Source: Silanimonas sp044377035 (GTDB lineage: Bacteria; Pseudomonadota; Gammaproteobacteria; Xanthomonadales; Xanthomonadaceae). From it: a stretch of 64,000 nucleotides of DNA. Where the stretch lies: assembly GCF_044377035.1 (NCBI RefSeq), contig NZ_JBILJW010000015.1, positions 16,597 through 80,596 of the forward strand, given 5' to 3'. The position numbers were made by a program, and so were the translations under genes. Position 1 is the stretch's first letter. Each line of letters begins with the position of its first letter. Positions 8,301 to 16,913 of the stretch are shown piece by piece. The notes under the pieces were generated by a model that saw nothing but the letters and a program-made list of their open reading frames with translations, was not told the origin of the DNA and made no database searches.

Positions 8301-11300
8301 CAGCTGCTTCCGCCGCTGCTGCCGATTCAGCGGCTGCTGCCTCGGCGGCGGCGGCTTCGGCGATGGCCAGGGCCATGGCTGCTTCGGCGGCGACGCGGGC
8401 GTCCCGCTCGGCCTGCGCGCGCGCGGCCTGCTCGGCTGCGGCGGCCGCCTCGGCATCGGCGAGGGCCTGCAGTGCCGCCAACTCGGCGGCGTAGGCGGCT
8501 TCCTCGGCCCGATCATCGACCGGCGGCAAGGCGGCGGCGATGGGCGCTTCCTCGGCGATGTCGAACGCCACCGGCAGCGGCGCCTCGAGGAAGGAATCGA
8601 GCGTCAAGCGCTCGGGATCCTCGGCGTCGGCCGGGGCGAACTCAACGCCGGCGTCCGCCGTGGTGGTTTCGGCGAGCGGCTCGGATGGGGCGTCGAAACG
8701 CGGCACTTCCGCCGTGTCGATGCCACCCATGTCGACGGCGACGATCATGTCGTCGTCGCCGAGGCTGAGCACCGGCGAACCGGGCTCCGGCAGCGCGTCG
8801 CGCACGGCCTGCAGCGCCGCGGCGAGGGCCGGGAACTGCGGCAGGCGCGCCTCGGGGTCGGCCAACGCGTCGAGGGTCTGGCGCACGGCGCACGTGGCTT
8901 GGCGGACCAGCACGACGTCCTCCGCGGAGGGCAGGGCCTGCGCGGAAATCAGGCGCTTCAGGAAGCCTTCCAGCGGCGAGGTGACGCCGGTGATCGCGCT
9001 GACCTCGGTCATCGCGAACGCGCCGTTCATCGTATGCACGGAGCGCAGCAGGCGCTCTTCGACGCGCTGGGGGCCCTGCGCTTCCGAGCGGGCCAGCCAC
9101 TCGTCGACCACTTCCAGGTGGCCTTCGACCTCGGGGCGGAGGATCTCGAGCAGCACCGGATCCAGCGCGAAGGACACCGCCTCCGGCACCGCTTCGTAGG
9201 CCGGCAGCATCGGCCAATGGCTCGCGGTGCGAACGACCGGCACGTAGGGCGACGGTTCGGGCACGTCGGGCAGCGGCGGCGGCTCGACGGCCACCGGCAC
9301 GGCGGGCGCCGGCTCGATGGTCGGCGCAGTGGCCTCGATCGGCAGCTCAGGCTCCGGCGCATGTGCTGCCGGGGCGACGTAGTGCGCTTCCTCGCCGGCA
9401 GCGACGCGGTCGGCGATGGCCTTCAGCCCGTCGAGATCGGCGTAGCGCTCCTCGCCAGCGAGCGCGGCGCGCAGGTCCGGCAGCACGCGCGCGGACTCGG
9501 CGACGATGTCGTACACCGCCTGGGTCGGCGGGCGCGTGCCATCGAGCACGCGGTTCAGCATGTTCTCGATCTTCCAGCTGAACTCGCCGAGCGCCTTGGC
9601 GCCCACGAGTCGGCCGGAGCCCTTCAGCGTGTGGAAGACGCGACGGATCGGGCGCAGGGCGTCGACGTTGTCGAGCTTCGCGCCCCAGGACTTCAGCAGC
9701 GTATCGAGGTTGTCGATCTCCTCGGAGAACTCCTCGAGGAAAACCTCCTGGATCTCGGCGTCGACGTCCTCATTCGCGGCGACGTCGTAACCCGGCAGGC
9801 GCTCGCCGACGACCGCTGCGGCGGGCTTGGCCGCGGGCGCGGCGGGCGTGGGGGCCGGAGCGTCGACCACGGCCGGCGCCGGCGCCGGGGTGTCAACGGC
9901 GGCAGCCACGTCGAAGCGTGGCGCCGGAACCGATGGCACGGGTGCGGCCGGCTCGGCGAAGGCGGGTGCCGGGACCTCGATAGCGGCGACAAGGGCCGGA
10001 TCGACCGGGACGACCGATTCCGCCGTCACTTCGGTGATCGGCGGCTCGAACGCCGGAGCCGCGGGCGTCGCCGGCGCCATCGCGGGTGCAAGCGCGGCCG
10101 GCAGCGGCCAGTAACCGATGGCGGCCAGGCTTTCGCGGGCGATGTTGAGGATCTGGTCCGGATTGGGCCGACGATCGCGGATCGCCTCGAGGAAGTACTC
10201 GACGGAGGCCAGCGCGTCGGCGAGGCGATCGAGCTGGTGGCCAGTCGGAACGCGACGCTTGGCGATGAGCTCTTCCACCGTGAAGCGCGAGATGGCGGTG
10301 AGCAGGTCGACCGCCGCAGGCACTTCGAGGATCCGCAGGGCGCCGGCGACCTCGGACAGCAGCGGAGAGACGTCCTGCAGGCGCGCGTGGTCCCAATGGG
10401 TCTCGACGAAGGCGACGAAGCAGCCACGGGCATTGCTGAAGTTGTTGAGCGCCTCGCGGGCAACGACATCGAGCACCGCGCGGGCTTCGGCGGCCGGCAG
10501 CAGCGGCTGCGGCGCGTTGGCGTCGACCTCGCCTTCGCCGAGGCGGGCGACCTGGTCGTCGAGCATGGCTTCGACGTAGAGCAGCGCGCCGGCGATGTCG
10601 AGGAGGGCGGATTCATCCGGAGCGCGGTGGCCGCCGGCAATGGCATGCATGGTCGCGAGCTGGTCGCGCACCACGCGCTGCGGCACGCCGAGGCCGAGCA
10701 CGCCGAGGGTTTCCTTGACGCGGTCGAGGGTGTCGATCTGCGCGCCGAGTTCGGCGACGACGCCCGCGGGGGCGCGCATGTGCAGGTCGAGCGCGTCCTT
10801 CACGCGCAGCAGGTCTTCCTTGATGGCGTTGGTGACCGTCGACAGCAGGGCGCGGTTGTGGCCGGCCATCGCGCTGCGGGCATGCTCCACCTCGCGCTCG
10901 CTCGGCATGTAGCTCTCGAGCGCGAACGCGGCGTTGACCTCGCCGAGGCGGCCGGACTTCTCCGGTGCATGGGCGATGAAGTACAGGAGCTGCCGCGTCA
11001 GTTCGACTGGCGGTTGCGTGCGGAAGGCCGCGTCGCCTTCGATGGCGAGGCGCTTGATCTCGCGCTCGATGCGGGCGATGGCCTGCTGGAGCGAACGCTC
11101 CACCGGGAACGCGCCACGCGCTGCGGCGTCGAGCAGCGCGGACGCCACCCAGAACAGCCGGCGCGCCGACTCGGCGCTGGTGAACTCGACCATCTGCAGG
11201 CAGACGTCGGCGAGGTCGCGCGCGGAGCCGGCATCGCCGTCCTTCAGCCACTTCAGCAGCGAGCCCTGGAACAGCTGGCTGGCGACTTCGGCGCGGCGCT

Positions 11301-11796
11301 TGACCTGGTCGAGCGGCAGTGGGGCGCTCGGCCCGCGGGCGGATGCAGGAAGCTCGACGCCGAGGTTCGGCGAGAACAGCATCGCCTCGGACACGCTCTT
11401 CTCGCCGCGGGCGCCACGCAAATCGTTGAGCAGAGGCAGCAGCACCAGCGGGATGTCGCGGAAGCCCGTCTGCAGGCGCTCCAGATAGTCGGGCAACTGC
11501 ACGATGCCGCGCATCAGCGCGCTGAAGGCGTTGTCGCGATCCTCGATGCCACCGGCGATTAGCGCCTTCGCCAGCGCGTGCATTTCCTCCGCGACCATCG
11601 CCGCGCCGTAGAGCTCGACCATGCGCAGCGCGCCATGCACCTGGGCGAGCCCGTTGGAGCACAGTTCGAGCTGGGCCGGGTCCTGGCCGTTCTCGACGTA
11701 GTCCTCGAGGCCCTGGCGGGCCAGCTTGAGGGTTTCGTCGATCTCCGGCTTGACCCAGGTCAGCGTGGTGTAGTCGTTCTGGTCTTGCAGACGCAT
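5371..11796 (-). CDS. chpA: ChpA, hybrid CheA-type histidine kinase of type IV pili
   Basis: A 2141-residue kinase that transmits PilJ signals to PilG and thereby controls pilus motors and cAMP signalling. The N-terminus resembles FimL/ChpA scaffold repeats. Three Hpt domains show phospho-acceptor motifs: HTLKG with His722, HTMNG with His921 and HTLKGG with His1397. Between the second and third lies an Ala/Glu coiled-coil stretch, residues about 1100-1316. The CheA core follows: dimerisation helices, ATPase N-box HMLRNAIAHGLE near residue 1720, DDGKGLD, GRGVGMDVV near 1815, a CheW-like domain, and a C-terminal receiver (VMVVDDSITMR; LLDIEMPRMDG with the Asp near 2066). P. aeruginosa ChpA is longer and has more phosphotransfer domains. 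The start is 57 bases after pilJ. Confidence 0.95.
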   Translation of the reverse strand: MRLQDQNDYTTLTWVKPEIDETLKLARQGLEDYVENGQDPAQLELCSNGLAQVHGALRMVELYGAAMVAEEMHALAKALIAGGIEDRDNAFSALMRGIVQLPDYLERLQTGFRDIPLVLLPLLNDLRGARGEKSVSEAMLFSPNLGVELPASARGPSAPLPLDQVKRRAEVASQLFQGSLLKWLKDGDAGSARDLADVCLQMVEFTSAESARRLFWVASALLDAAARGAFPVERSLQQAIARIEREIKRLAIEGDAAFRTQPPVELTRQLLYFIAHAPEKSGRLGEVNAAFALESYMPSEREVEHARSAMAGHNRALLSTVTNAIKEDLLRVKDALDLHMRAPAGVVAELGAQIDTLDRVKETLGVLGLGVPQRVVRDQLATMHAIAGGHRAPDESALLDIAGALLYVEAMLDDQVARLGEGEVDANAPQPLLPAAEARAVLDVVAREALNNFSNARGCFVAFVETHWDHARLQDVSPLLSEVAGALRILEVPAAVDLLTAISRFTVEELIAKRRVPTGHQLDRLADALASVEYFLEAIRDRRPNPDQILNIARESLAAIGYWPLPAALAPAMAPATPAAPAFEPPITEVTAESVVPVDPALVAAIEVPAPAFAEPAAPVPSVPAPRFDVAAAVDTPAPAPAVVDAPAPTPAAPAAKPAAAVVGERLPGYDVAANEDVDAEIQEVFLEEFSEEIDNLDTLLKSWGAKLDNVDALRPIRRVFHTLKGSGRLVGAKALGEFSWKIENMLNRVLDGTRPPTQAVYDIVAESARVLPDLRAALAGEERYADLDGLKAIADRVAAGEEAHYVAPAAHAPEPELPIEATAPTIEPAPAVPVAVEPPPLPDVPEPSPYVPVVRTASHWPMLPAYEAVPEAVSFALDPVLLEILRPEVEGHLEVVDEWLARSEAQGPQRVEERLLRSVHTMNGAFAMTEVSAITGVTSPLEGFLKRLISAQALPSAEDVVLVRQATCAVRQTLDALADPEARLPQFPALAAALQAVRDALPEPGSPVLSLGDDDMIVAVDMGGIDTAEVPRFDAPSEPLAETTTADAGVEFAPADAEDPERLTLDSFLEAPLPVAFDIAEEAPIAAALPPVDDRAEEAAYAAELAALQALADAEAAAAAEQAARAQAERDARVAAEAAMALAIAEAAAAEAAAAESAAAAEAAAAEAEAAAAAEAQAAERAAQDAEAAALAAELAAFEQAEREARAAAELRAREQSEREAAAFAQMQAELAEQAARAQAEQEAREAEAREAEAREAAEQAAREQAARDAEAEAQRLEAEREAEEARQVAERAERQRIAEEVARREAARLAAESPSDAVADAAATGLVLDAAAVPDAGDPADPDEVLDTTDIDTDLLEIFLEESNDLLDHSDGLMARLRDEHEDRELITGLQRDLHTLKGGARMAGVWAVGELGHAMESLLEAVADGKRSLDARGVIVLERCFDRLHAMTTRVTERKAIVQPNGLIAQVNALALGQPLPGAVAGDADAGTPSAAVPVAVDARKPKLAELSRPIDDVLDDDDGGALRAAQEQVRIRADLLDKLVTYAGEVAIYRARLEQQLGAFRGNLNELEQTTSRIRDQLRRLEIETEAQIASRYQREEETSKQFDPLEFDRFSTQQQLTRSLAESTNDLGNLYDSLDELTRGYEALLLQQSRVSSDLQEGLMRTRMLPFESLVPRLRRVLRQACTDTGKQAQLKVDGASGEMDRSVLDRMTAPIEHMLRNAIAHGLETPEERRQAKKDAEGTVRIAVAREGSEVVLRLTDDGKGLDRERIFAKAVERGLTTADAQLSDEQVFGFILESGFSTAETVSKLAGRGVGMDVVYSEIRQLGGSLQIRSTPGKGSEFTVRLPFTLAVTQAVFVKIGETRFAVPIASVQGVARIGRQELSEQEATGSPVFRYAGEDYGIYDLGRLVGHAPANAEGSLQMPLLLARSGDLRAAICVDQVLGSKEIVVKPVGPQVSSVTGIFGATIMGDGSVVVILDVAPLARRFNAITAEAIAEDRPVTPVAAPLAERKVPFVMVVDDSITMRKVTGRVLERHNFEVGTAKDGVDAIEKMAERVPDLMLLDIEMPRMDGYELAQTMRGDARLRDVPIIMITSRTGDKHRQRAFEIGVNRYLGKPYQEPELIRHVFELLAEVAARG

Positions 11797-11852
11797 CGTG
11801 CGCTCTCGGCAGTACGGGGGTCACGCCGCGGCGGATGCCGCGGGAGAGCGGA

Positions 11853-13886
11853 TCAGTCCGGCAGCTTGAAGTCGGCGACCGAGCGACGCAGGTCGGCAGC
11901 GAGCTGGGCCAGGTTGCCGATCGACTCGGCCGTCTGGCTCGCACCCTGCGAGGTCTGCGTGGTGATCTCCTGAATGACGGTCATGGTCGCGGTGATGTTC
12001 GTCGCGGCGGCCGACTGTTGGCGCGAGGCCTCGGAGATGCTCTGGATGAGGTCGGCGAGGTCGTTCGACACCTTTTCGATCTCGACCAGCGCGAGGCCGG
12101 CGTCCTCGGCGAGGCGGGCACCGGCGACCACTTCCGCGGTCGTCTGTTCCATCGAGGACACCGCTTCGTTGGTATCGCTCTGAATGGTGGCGACCAGCGC
12201 TTCGATTCGCTTCGTGGCGTTCGAGGCGCGTTCGGCGAGTCGCTGCACTTCGTCGGCCACGACCGCGAAGCCGCGGCCCGCTTCACCCGCGGAGGCCGCC
12301 TGGATGGCGGCGTTCAGCGCGAGGATGTTCGTCTGTTCCGAGATGTCGTTGATCAGTTCGATGATCGAGCCGATTTCCTGCGAGCTTTCGCCGAGGCGCT
12401 TGATTCGCTTCGAGGTTTCCTGGATCTGGTCACGGATGTTGTCCATGCCCTGGATCGTCTGGCGCACCACTTCGGCGCCCTTGGCGGCGATCTGCACGGA
12501 GCGCTGGGCCACGTCGGCCGATTCGGCGGAGTTCTTCGACACCTCGTCGATGCTCGCCGCGATTTCGTTGATCTTCGCGGAGGCCGAGGTGATCTGCTGC
12601 GCCTGGTGCTCGGCGGCGTCGGCGAGGTGCATCGCGGTCGCCTGCGTTTCCTGGGCGGCGGCGGCCACCTGCACGGCGGTCTCGTTGATGGTGCCGACGA
12701 GGGTGCGCAGCTGGTCGATAGCGAAGTTGATCGAGTCGGCGATCGCGCCGGTGATGTCTTCGGTCACCGTCGCCTTGGCGGTCAGGTCACCCTCGGCGAG
12801 CGATCCCATTTCGTCCAGCAGGCGCAGAATCGCCTCCTGGTTACGCTGGTTGAGCTCGGTGGCCTGGCGTTCGCGCTTGCGGCCGTCCGAGAAGATCGTC
12901 AGCAACAGGCCGACCACGCCGACGAGCAGGCCCAAGCCACCACCGATGGCCCACCAGTTGTTCGGGAATATGCGGGTGACGTTGGCGTTGGCGAAGGCGC
13001 CGGCGAGCGCCGCGCTGTTCTCGCCGAGCACCTCGGCGTCACCAGAGAGGACGTCGCCCGAGGCCTGCACCGCGAAGAGGTTCGGCGCGGTGGTCAGGAT
13101 GCTTTCGATTTCCTTCTGCGCGTCGGCGTACTGCGTTTCCACCGCTTCCACGGCGGCACGGGCGTTCGGCGAGGTGAGCGCCGCGACGCCGAGGTCCGAG
13201 TTGCCCTGCTTCAGGCCGGCCAGCACCTGGGCGAACACCGCGGCGTCGCGCGAGAGCGCGTCGGACTGGTCCGAACCGGAGCGGATTTCCGCGACGCGCT
13301 GCGCCATGCGGTTGGCCAGCACGATCTGGCGGTTGGCGATGTTGATCTGCGAGGCCGGGGCGCCGGCGTCCGACATGGCGCGCACCACCTCGTCGAGGCG
13401 GGCGGTCAGGCGCGGGATGCGTCCGGTGAACGAGTCCGCGGTCTGGGCGAGCGCGATGATCTCGCCCTGCGCGGCGAGGATCTTGTCGGTGTCGGTCGAC
13501 ATGCGCGTCCAGGTCTCCGTGACCTGGCCGAGCGCCGCGTTCACCTGAGGCATGTTGAGGTCGCCCTTGTAGCCGGGCACTCCCTTGCCGCCGGTGCCGT
13601 CGTTGAGTGCGCCGACCGCCGTGACGATGGCATCGCGCGTGCCTTGGAGTTCGGCGAAAGCCTCTTCACGGCCGGCGATGGCTTCCGTCGCATATCGACC
13701 GAGCTTCTGCGCGTCCACCTGCAGACCGAAGGACAGTGCCGAAGCGCTGTTGATCTGCCCGGCGAACCACGTCGCGGCCAAGAAGTTCGCCGCGAAGATC
13801 AGCAGCGACACCGCGAGCAGGAAGGCCCAGACGCGCAGGCCGACCTTGGTCAGGCGGTCTTGGAAGGTGACTTTCGAAGCGCTCAT
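11853..13886 (-). CDS. pilJ: PilJ, methyl-accepting chemoreceptor of type IV pili
   Basis: A 677-residue inner-membrane receptor. Transmembrane helices lie near residues 20-42 and 310-332, enclosing a periplasmic helical region of PilJ type. A HAMP-like segment follows, then a long cytoplasmic coiled coil whose tip holds the receptor signature around residues 519-556 (NILALNAAIQAASAGEAGRG; FAVVADEVQRLAERA). It should sense pilin or surface contact and regulate ChpA. Glu/Gln pairs that could serve as methylation sites are present, but I cannot tell whether they are used: no PilK methyltransferase is in the cluster and the ChpB homolog looks inactive. The next gene upstream is pilI. Confidence 0.95.
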   Translation of the reverse strand: MSASKVTFQDRLTKVGLRVWAFLLAVSLLIFAANFLAATWFAGQINSASALSFGLQVDAQKLGRYATEAIAGREEAFAELQGTRDAIVTAVGALNDGTGGKGVPGYKGDLNMPQVNAALGQVTETWTRMSTDTDKILAAQGEIIALAQTADSFTGRIPRLTARLDEVVRAMSDAGAPASQINIANRQIVLANRMAQRVAEIRSGSDQSDALSRDAAVFAQVLAGLKQGNSDLGVAALTSPNARAAVEAVETQYADAQKEIESILTTAPNLFAVQASGDVLSGDAEVLGENSAALAGAFANANVTRIFPNNWWAIGGGLGLLVGVVGLLLTIFSDGRKRERQATELNQRNQEAILRLLDEMGSLAEGDLTAKATVTEDITGAIADSINFAIDQLRTLVGTINETAVQVAAAAQETQATAMHLADAAEHQAQQITSASAKINEIAASIDEVSKNSAESADVAQRSVQIAAKGAEVVRQTIQGMDNIRDQIQETSKRIKRLGESSQEIGSIIELINDISEQTNILALNAAIQAASAGEAGRGFAVVADEVQRLAERASNATKRIEALVATIQSDTNEAVSSMEQTTAEVVAGARLAEDAGLALVEIEKVSNDLADLIQSISEASRQQSAAATNITATMTVIQEITTQTSQGASQTAESIGNLAQLAADLRRSVADFKLPD

Positions 13887-13951
13887 TACATCGGACCTCG
13901 GATTGGAACGGGTTGACTCAAGCTGGGGCGCGGCTCAAGGGGGTGTGGCGG

Positions 13952-14479
13952 TCAGGCGGCGGCCTGTCGGAATTCGGGGGTGCGGGACAGCAGCGGGATA
14001 TCGAGGACTCCCCACGTCACCTCGGCGACGCGATAGGCGCGGGCGATGACGGCGGCATAGCGGCCCTCCAGCGATTCCGGGCGTTCGATGAGTTGGGAGT
14101 CGTTGAACGAACGCTGGCCGTACAGCTCGTCGGTCAGCAGGATGACGTTGCCGCCGGGCTGCCTGACCAGCAGGCAGCGCTGCCCCTCGTTGACGGCGCT
14201 GCGCTCGCCTTCGAGGAACTGCTTGAGGTCGACCACGCCGTAGAGGCTGCCGCGGACGTTGGCGAGGCCGAGCATCCAGGGCTGCGAGCCGGGCACGGCG
14301 GTGATCGCAGGCAGGCTGATGATTTCGACCACGTCGCCGAAGGCGCCGACGAGGCGGTGCTTGCCGATGCGGAAACCCACGCCACGCCAGTGGCCCGGCG
14401 CCTCGACGAGCTCGGGGCGGCCCGGCTGGTGGGCCAGCGAGCGGCGCTCGTAGTCGAGCAGGAGGTCGAAGGCGCTCAT
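13952..14479 (-). CDS. pilI: PilI, CheW-like coupling protein
   Basis: A 175-residue CheW-domain protein that links PilJ to ChpA. Recognisable CheW features include the segment WMLGLANVRGSLYGVVDL, corresponding to the conserved I-x-G-x-x-N-x-R-G motif, followed by a beta-rich body. It begins inside the pilG stop codon (ATGA overlap at 14476-14479), so it is translated together with pilG. No pilH response regulator gene lies between pilG and pilI, or between pilI and pilJ. Confidence 0.93.
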   Translation of the reverse strand: MSAFDLLLDYERRSLAHQPGRPELVEAPGHWRGVGFRIGKHRLVGAFGDVVEIISLPAITAVPGSQPWMLGLANVRGSLYGVVDLKQFLEGERSAVNEGQRCLLVRQPGGNVILLTDELYGQRSFNDSQLIERPESLEGRYAAVIARAYRVAEVTWGVLDIPLLSRTPEFRQAAA

Positions 14480-14877
14480 GCGGCGGGCGCGTAGCGGCGG
14501 ACGACGTCGAGCAGTTCGTCGCGGGTGAACGGCTTGGTGAGGTATTGCTCGGAACCGACGATGCGGCCGCGCGCCTTGTCGAACAGGCCGTCCTTCGACG
14601 ACAGCATGATCACCGGCGTGTTCTTGAAGAGCTGGTTGGACTTGATGAGGGCGCAGGTCTGATAGCCATCGAGGCGCGGCATCATGATGTCCACGAAGAT
14701 CACCTGCGGCTGCACCTCGGCGATGCGGCCGAGCGCCTCGAAGCCGTCATTCGCGGTCACGACATCGCAACCTTCCTTCTTCAGGAGGGTTTCCGCCGTA
14801 CGGCGGATGGTCTTCGAGTCATCGATGACCATGACCCTCAGGCCCGCCAGTGCGCCGGACTCGTTGCTTTCACTCAT
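14476..14877 (-). CDS. pilG: PilG, type IV pilus response regulator
   Basis: A 133-residue stand-alone receiver, very close to P. aeruginosa PilG in sequence. The acidic pocket is at Asp19-Asp20 (VMVIDDSKTIRR), the phospho-acceptor is Asp63 (FVDIMMPRLDG), and the switch regions VIMLSSKDG and YLTKPF are present. There is no output domain. PilG-P promotes pilus extension and, in P. aeruginosa, activates the adenylate cyclase CyaB. It is the first gene of the cluster; a promoter candidate lies 64-92 bases upstream. Confidence 0.96.
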   Translation of the reverse strand: MSESNESGALAGLRVMVIDDSKTIRRTAETLLKKEGCDVVTANDGFEALGRIAEVQPQVIFVDIMMPRLDGYQTCALIKSNQLFKNTPVIMLSSKDGLFDKARGRIVGSEQYLTKPFTRDELLDVVRRYAPAA

Positions 14878-14940
14878 CGCTATCCCCAGAAATGACGTCG
14901 GCGGAGGCCCGGGCAGGCCATGGCGCGCCGCAACGCAACC

Positions 14941-14969
14941 TATATCCCAGTGTCAACAAAACGTGTCAA
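14941..14969 (-). promoter_or_regulatory. Candidate sigma-70 promoter for pilG cluster
   Basis: Reading the minus strand, a perfect -35 hexamer TTGACA (14969-14964) is followed by a 17-base spacer and a weaker -10 GATATA (14946-14941). It would start transcription about 55-60 bases ahead of pilG. The surrounding stretch is the most AT-rich part of the 183-base pilG/gshB divergent intergenic region. A second TTGACA (14956-14951) sits inside the spacer. Sequence-only prediction. Confidence 0.45.
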
Positions 14970-15060
14970 GCCCGCGCCCCGCTTCATGATTCCACGCTCA
15001 GCGGTGCCTGCGGCCCCCTGATACCCTGTTTCACATTCTCGCACCGAAGGGCGGTTCCGG

Positions 15061-16008
15061 ATGCAGCGTCGGCTGGCCGTGGTGATGGACCCGATCGAGT
15101 CCATCAAAATCGTGAAGGACTCCACATTTGCGATGCTGCTGGAGGCCCAGCGTCGCGGGTGGGCGTTGCATTACGTCGTTCCGGGCAGCCTCGGGTTCCG
15201 CGGCGGCGTGGCGGGGGGACGGCTCGCCGCCCTGTCGGTGAAGGACGACAAGGCCGGCTGGTTCGAGCGCGGCGAGGCCGTCTGGCGCCCCTTGGCCGAG
15301 ATGGACCAGGTGCTGATGCGCAAAGATCCACCGGTGGATGCCGACTTCCTTCACGACACCCAGGTGCTGTCGGCGGCCCAGCGGCAGGGGGCGGCGGTCA
15401 CCAACGACCCGGCCGGCCTGCTGGAGCTCAACGAGAAGCTGGCGGCACTGATGTTCCCCGCCTGTATCCCGCCCACCCTGGTGAGCCGCGAAGCCGCCGA
15501 ATTCAAGGCGTTCGCTGCAGAACACGGCGAGGTGGTGCTGAAGACACTGGACGGCATGGGCGGGCGCTCGATCTTCCGCAGCCGCCACGGCGACCCCAAT
15601 TTCAACGTGATCCTCGAGACCCTGACCGCCGACGGCCAGCATCTCGCCATGGCCCAGCGTTTCCTTCCGGAGATCGCCGACGGCGACAAGCGGGTGCTGC
15701 TGGTGGACGGCGAACCGGTCTCGCACTGCCTGGCGCGCATCCCGCAGGGCACCGAGTTCCGCGGCAACCTCGCGGCGGGCGGGCGTGGCGAAGTGCGGCC
15801 GCTGACCGAGCGCGACCGCGAGATCGCCGCCATCGTCGGGCCGGAGATGAAGCGTCGCGGCATGCGCTTCGTCGGCCTCGACGTGATCGGCAGGCACCTC
15901 ACCGAAGTGAACGTGACTAGCCCGACCTGCATCCGCGAGATCGACGCCGGCGCCGGCCTGAACATCGCAGGCACCCTGTTCGACGCGCTGGAGCGCGGCC
16001 CGGCGTGA
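15061..16008 (+). CDS. gshB: Glutathione synthetase
   Basis: A 315-residue ATP-grasp enzyme that joins glycine to gamma-glutamylcysteine in the cytoplasm. The N-terminus shows the family segment VVMDPIESIKIVKDSTFAML. The ATP-grasp region includes VVLKTLDGMGGRSIFR near residues 160-175 and the C-terminal EVNVTSPTCIREID metal and substrate loop. Length matches the family (about 315). The ATG at 15061 is preceded by the purine-rich GAAGGGCGG. Adjacency to pilG is typical of Lysobacterales. The tonB start overlaps its stop. Confidence 0.97.
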   Translation: MQRRLAVVMDPIESIKIVKDSTFAMLLEAQRRGWALHYVVPGSLGFRGGVAGGRLAALSVKDDKAGWFERGEAVWRPLAEMDQVLMRKDPPVDADFLHDTQVLSAAQRQGAAVTNDPAGLLELNEKLAALMFPACIPPTLVSREAAEFKAFAAEHGEVVLKTLDGMGGRSIFRSRHGDPNFNVILETLTADGQHLAMAQRFLPEIADGDKRVLLVDGEPVSHCLARIPQGTEFRGNLAAGGRGEVRPLTERDREIAAIVGPEMKRRGMRFVGLDVIGRHLTEVNVTSPTCIREIDAGAGLNIAGTLFDALERGPA

Positions 16009-16913
16009 GCGCCCGCAGCACCCTGCCTGCCGAGGAGCGCGACGCCGCGCCCCCGCTGGACGGCGTCGGCCCGGCCCAGCGCCTGACCGCGACCACCCTG
16101 CTCGCAACGGTCGTGATCGGGATCGTCGTGCTGGGCATCAGCTTCGGCCGCGACGACGCGGCCCCGGTGACCCCGACGCTGGACGTGATCCTCACCGAGA
16201 CGGCCAGCCGCACGGCGCCGGAAAAGGCCGACTTCCTCGCCCAGGCCAGCCACCAGGGCGGCGGCGACAGCGAAGAGAGCCAACGCCCGCGCGACGCGGT
16301 GAGCGCACCGGTGCCCAAGCTCGACGATGGCATCGCGCCGATCCCGATCCGCGCGCAGTCGCCGCGCCCGCAGGACGCGACGCCGATGCCCGTGGTGACC
16401 ACCGTGGCCACGGGCGCCGAGCCCGCGCCGCGCGAACGCCCGACCCCGGAAACCCCGCCGACACCCCTGCCCTTGGGAGAGCAGCTGCTGGAGCAGCAGC
16501 TGGAAATGGCCCGGCTGGCGGCCGAGGTGGAGCGCCGCGAGGCGCAGTACGCGCGGCGACCGAAGCGCAAGTTCGTCTCGGCGAGCACGCAGGAGTACGC
16601 CTATGCGCAGTACCTGAAGGCCTGGGTGGAGCGGGTCGAACGGGTCGGCAACGCCAACTACCCCGAGCGCGCCCGCGCCGACCGGCTGGACGGCCGGCTG
16701 GTGATGACGGTGGCCGTGCGCCGCAACGGCAGCGTCGAATCGGTGGTGTTGAACACGCCCAGCCGCTACGAGGTGCTGAACCAGGCGGCCCGGCGCATCG
16801 TGGAACTGGCCGGCCCCTACCCGCCCGTGCCGCAGAACGGGGAACCCGTCGACGTGCTGCACATCACCCGCACCTGGCACTTCCGCAACGGCGCGGTGAG
16901 CAGCGAGGACTAG
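16005..16913 (+). CDS. tonB: TonB-family energy transducer
   Basis: A 302-residue protein that should couple the inner-membrane proton motive force to outer-membrane transporters. It has one N-terminal transmembrane helix (about residues 28-48), a Pro/Ala-rich periplasmic linker with a short Glu/Leu-rich helix (EQLLEQQLEMARLAAEVERR), and a C-terminal TonB domain (NANYPERARADRLDGRLVM, then VRRNGSVESVVL). The GTG start overlaps the gshB stop by four bases, indicating coupling. No exbB or exbD is beside it, so it probably uses motors encoded elsewhere. Its stop overlaps that of the convergent tsaB. Confidence 0.88.
   Translation: MSARSTLPAEERDAAPPLDGVGPAQRLTATTLLATVVIGIVVLGISFGRDDAAPVTPTLDVILTETASRTAPEKADFLAQASHQGGGDSEESQRPRDAVSAPVPKLDDGIAPIPIRAQSPRPQDATPMPVVTTVATGAEPAPRERPTPETPPTPLPLGEQLLEQQLEMARLAAEVERREAQYARRPKRKFVSASTQEYAYAQYLKAWVERVERVGNANYPERARADRLDGRLVMTVAVRRNGSVESVVLNTPSRYEVLNQAARRIVELAGPYPPVPQNGEPVDVLHITRTWHFRNGAVSSED

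Noticed and set aside
6052..11562. A 1836-codon open frame on the + strand opposite chpA
   Set aside because: It is the mirror of a GC-rich coding frame: Arg/Gly/Leu-rich, no domains, and chpA has clear domains throughout.
14476..14479. Possible missed pilH between pilG and pilI
   Set aside because: The two genes overlap by four bases, so there is no room.
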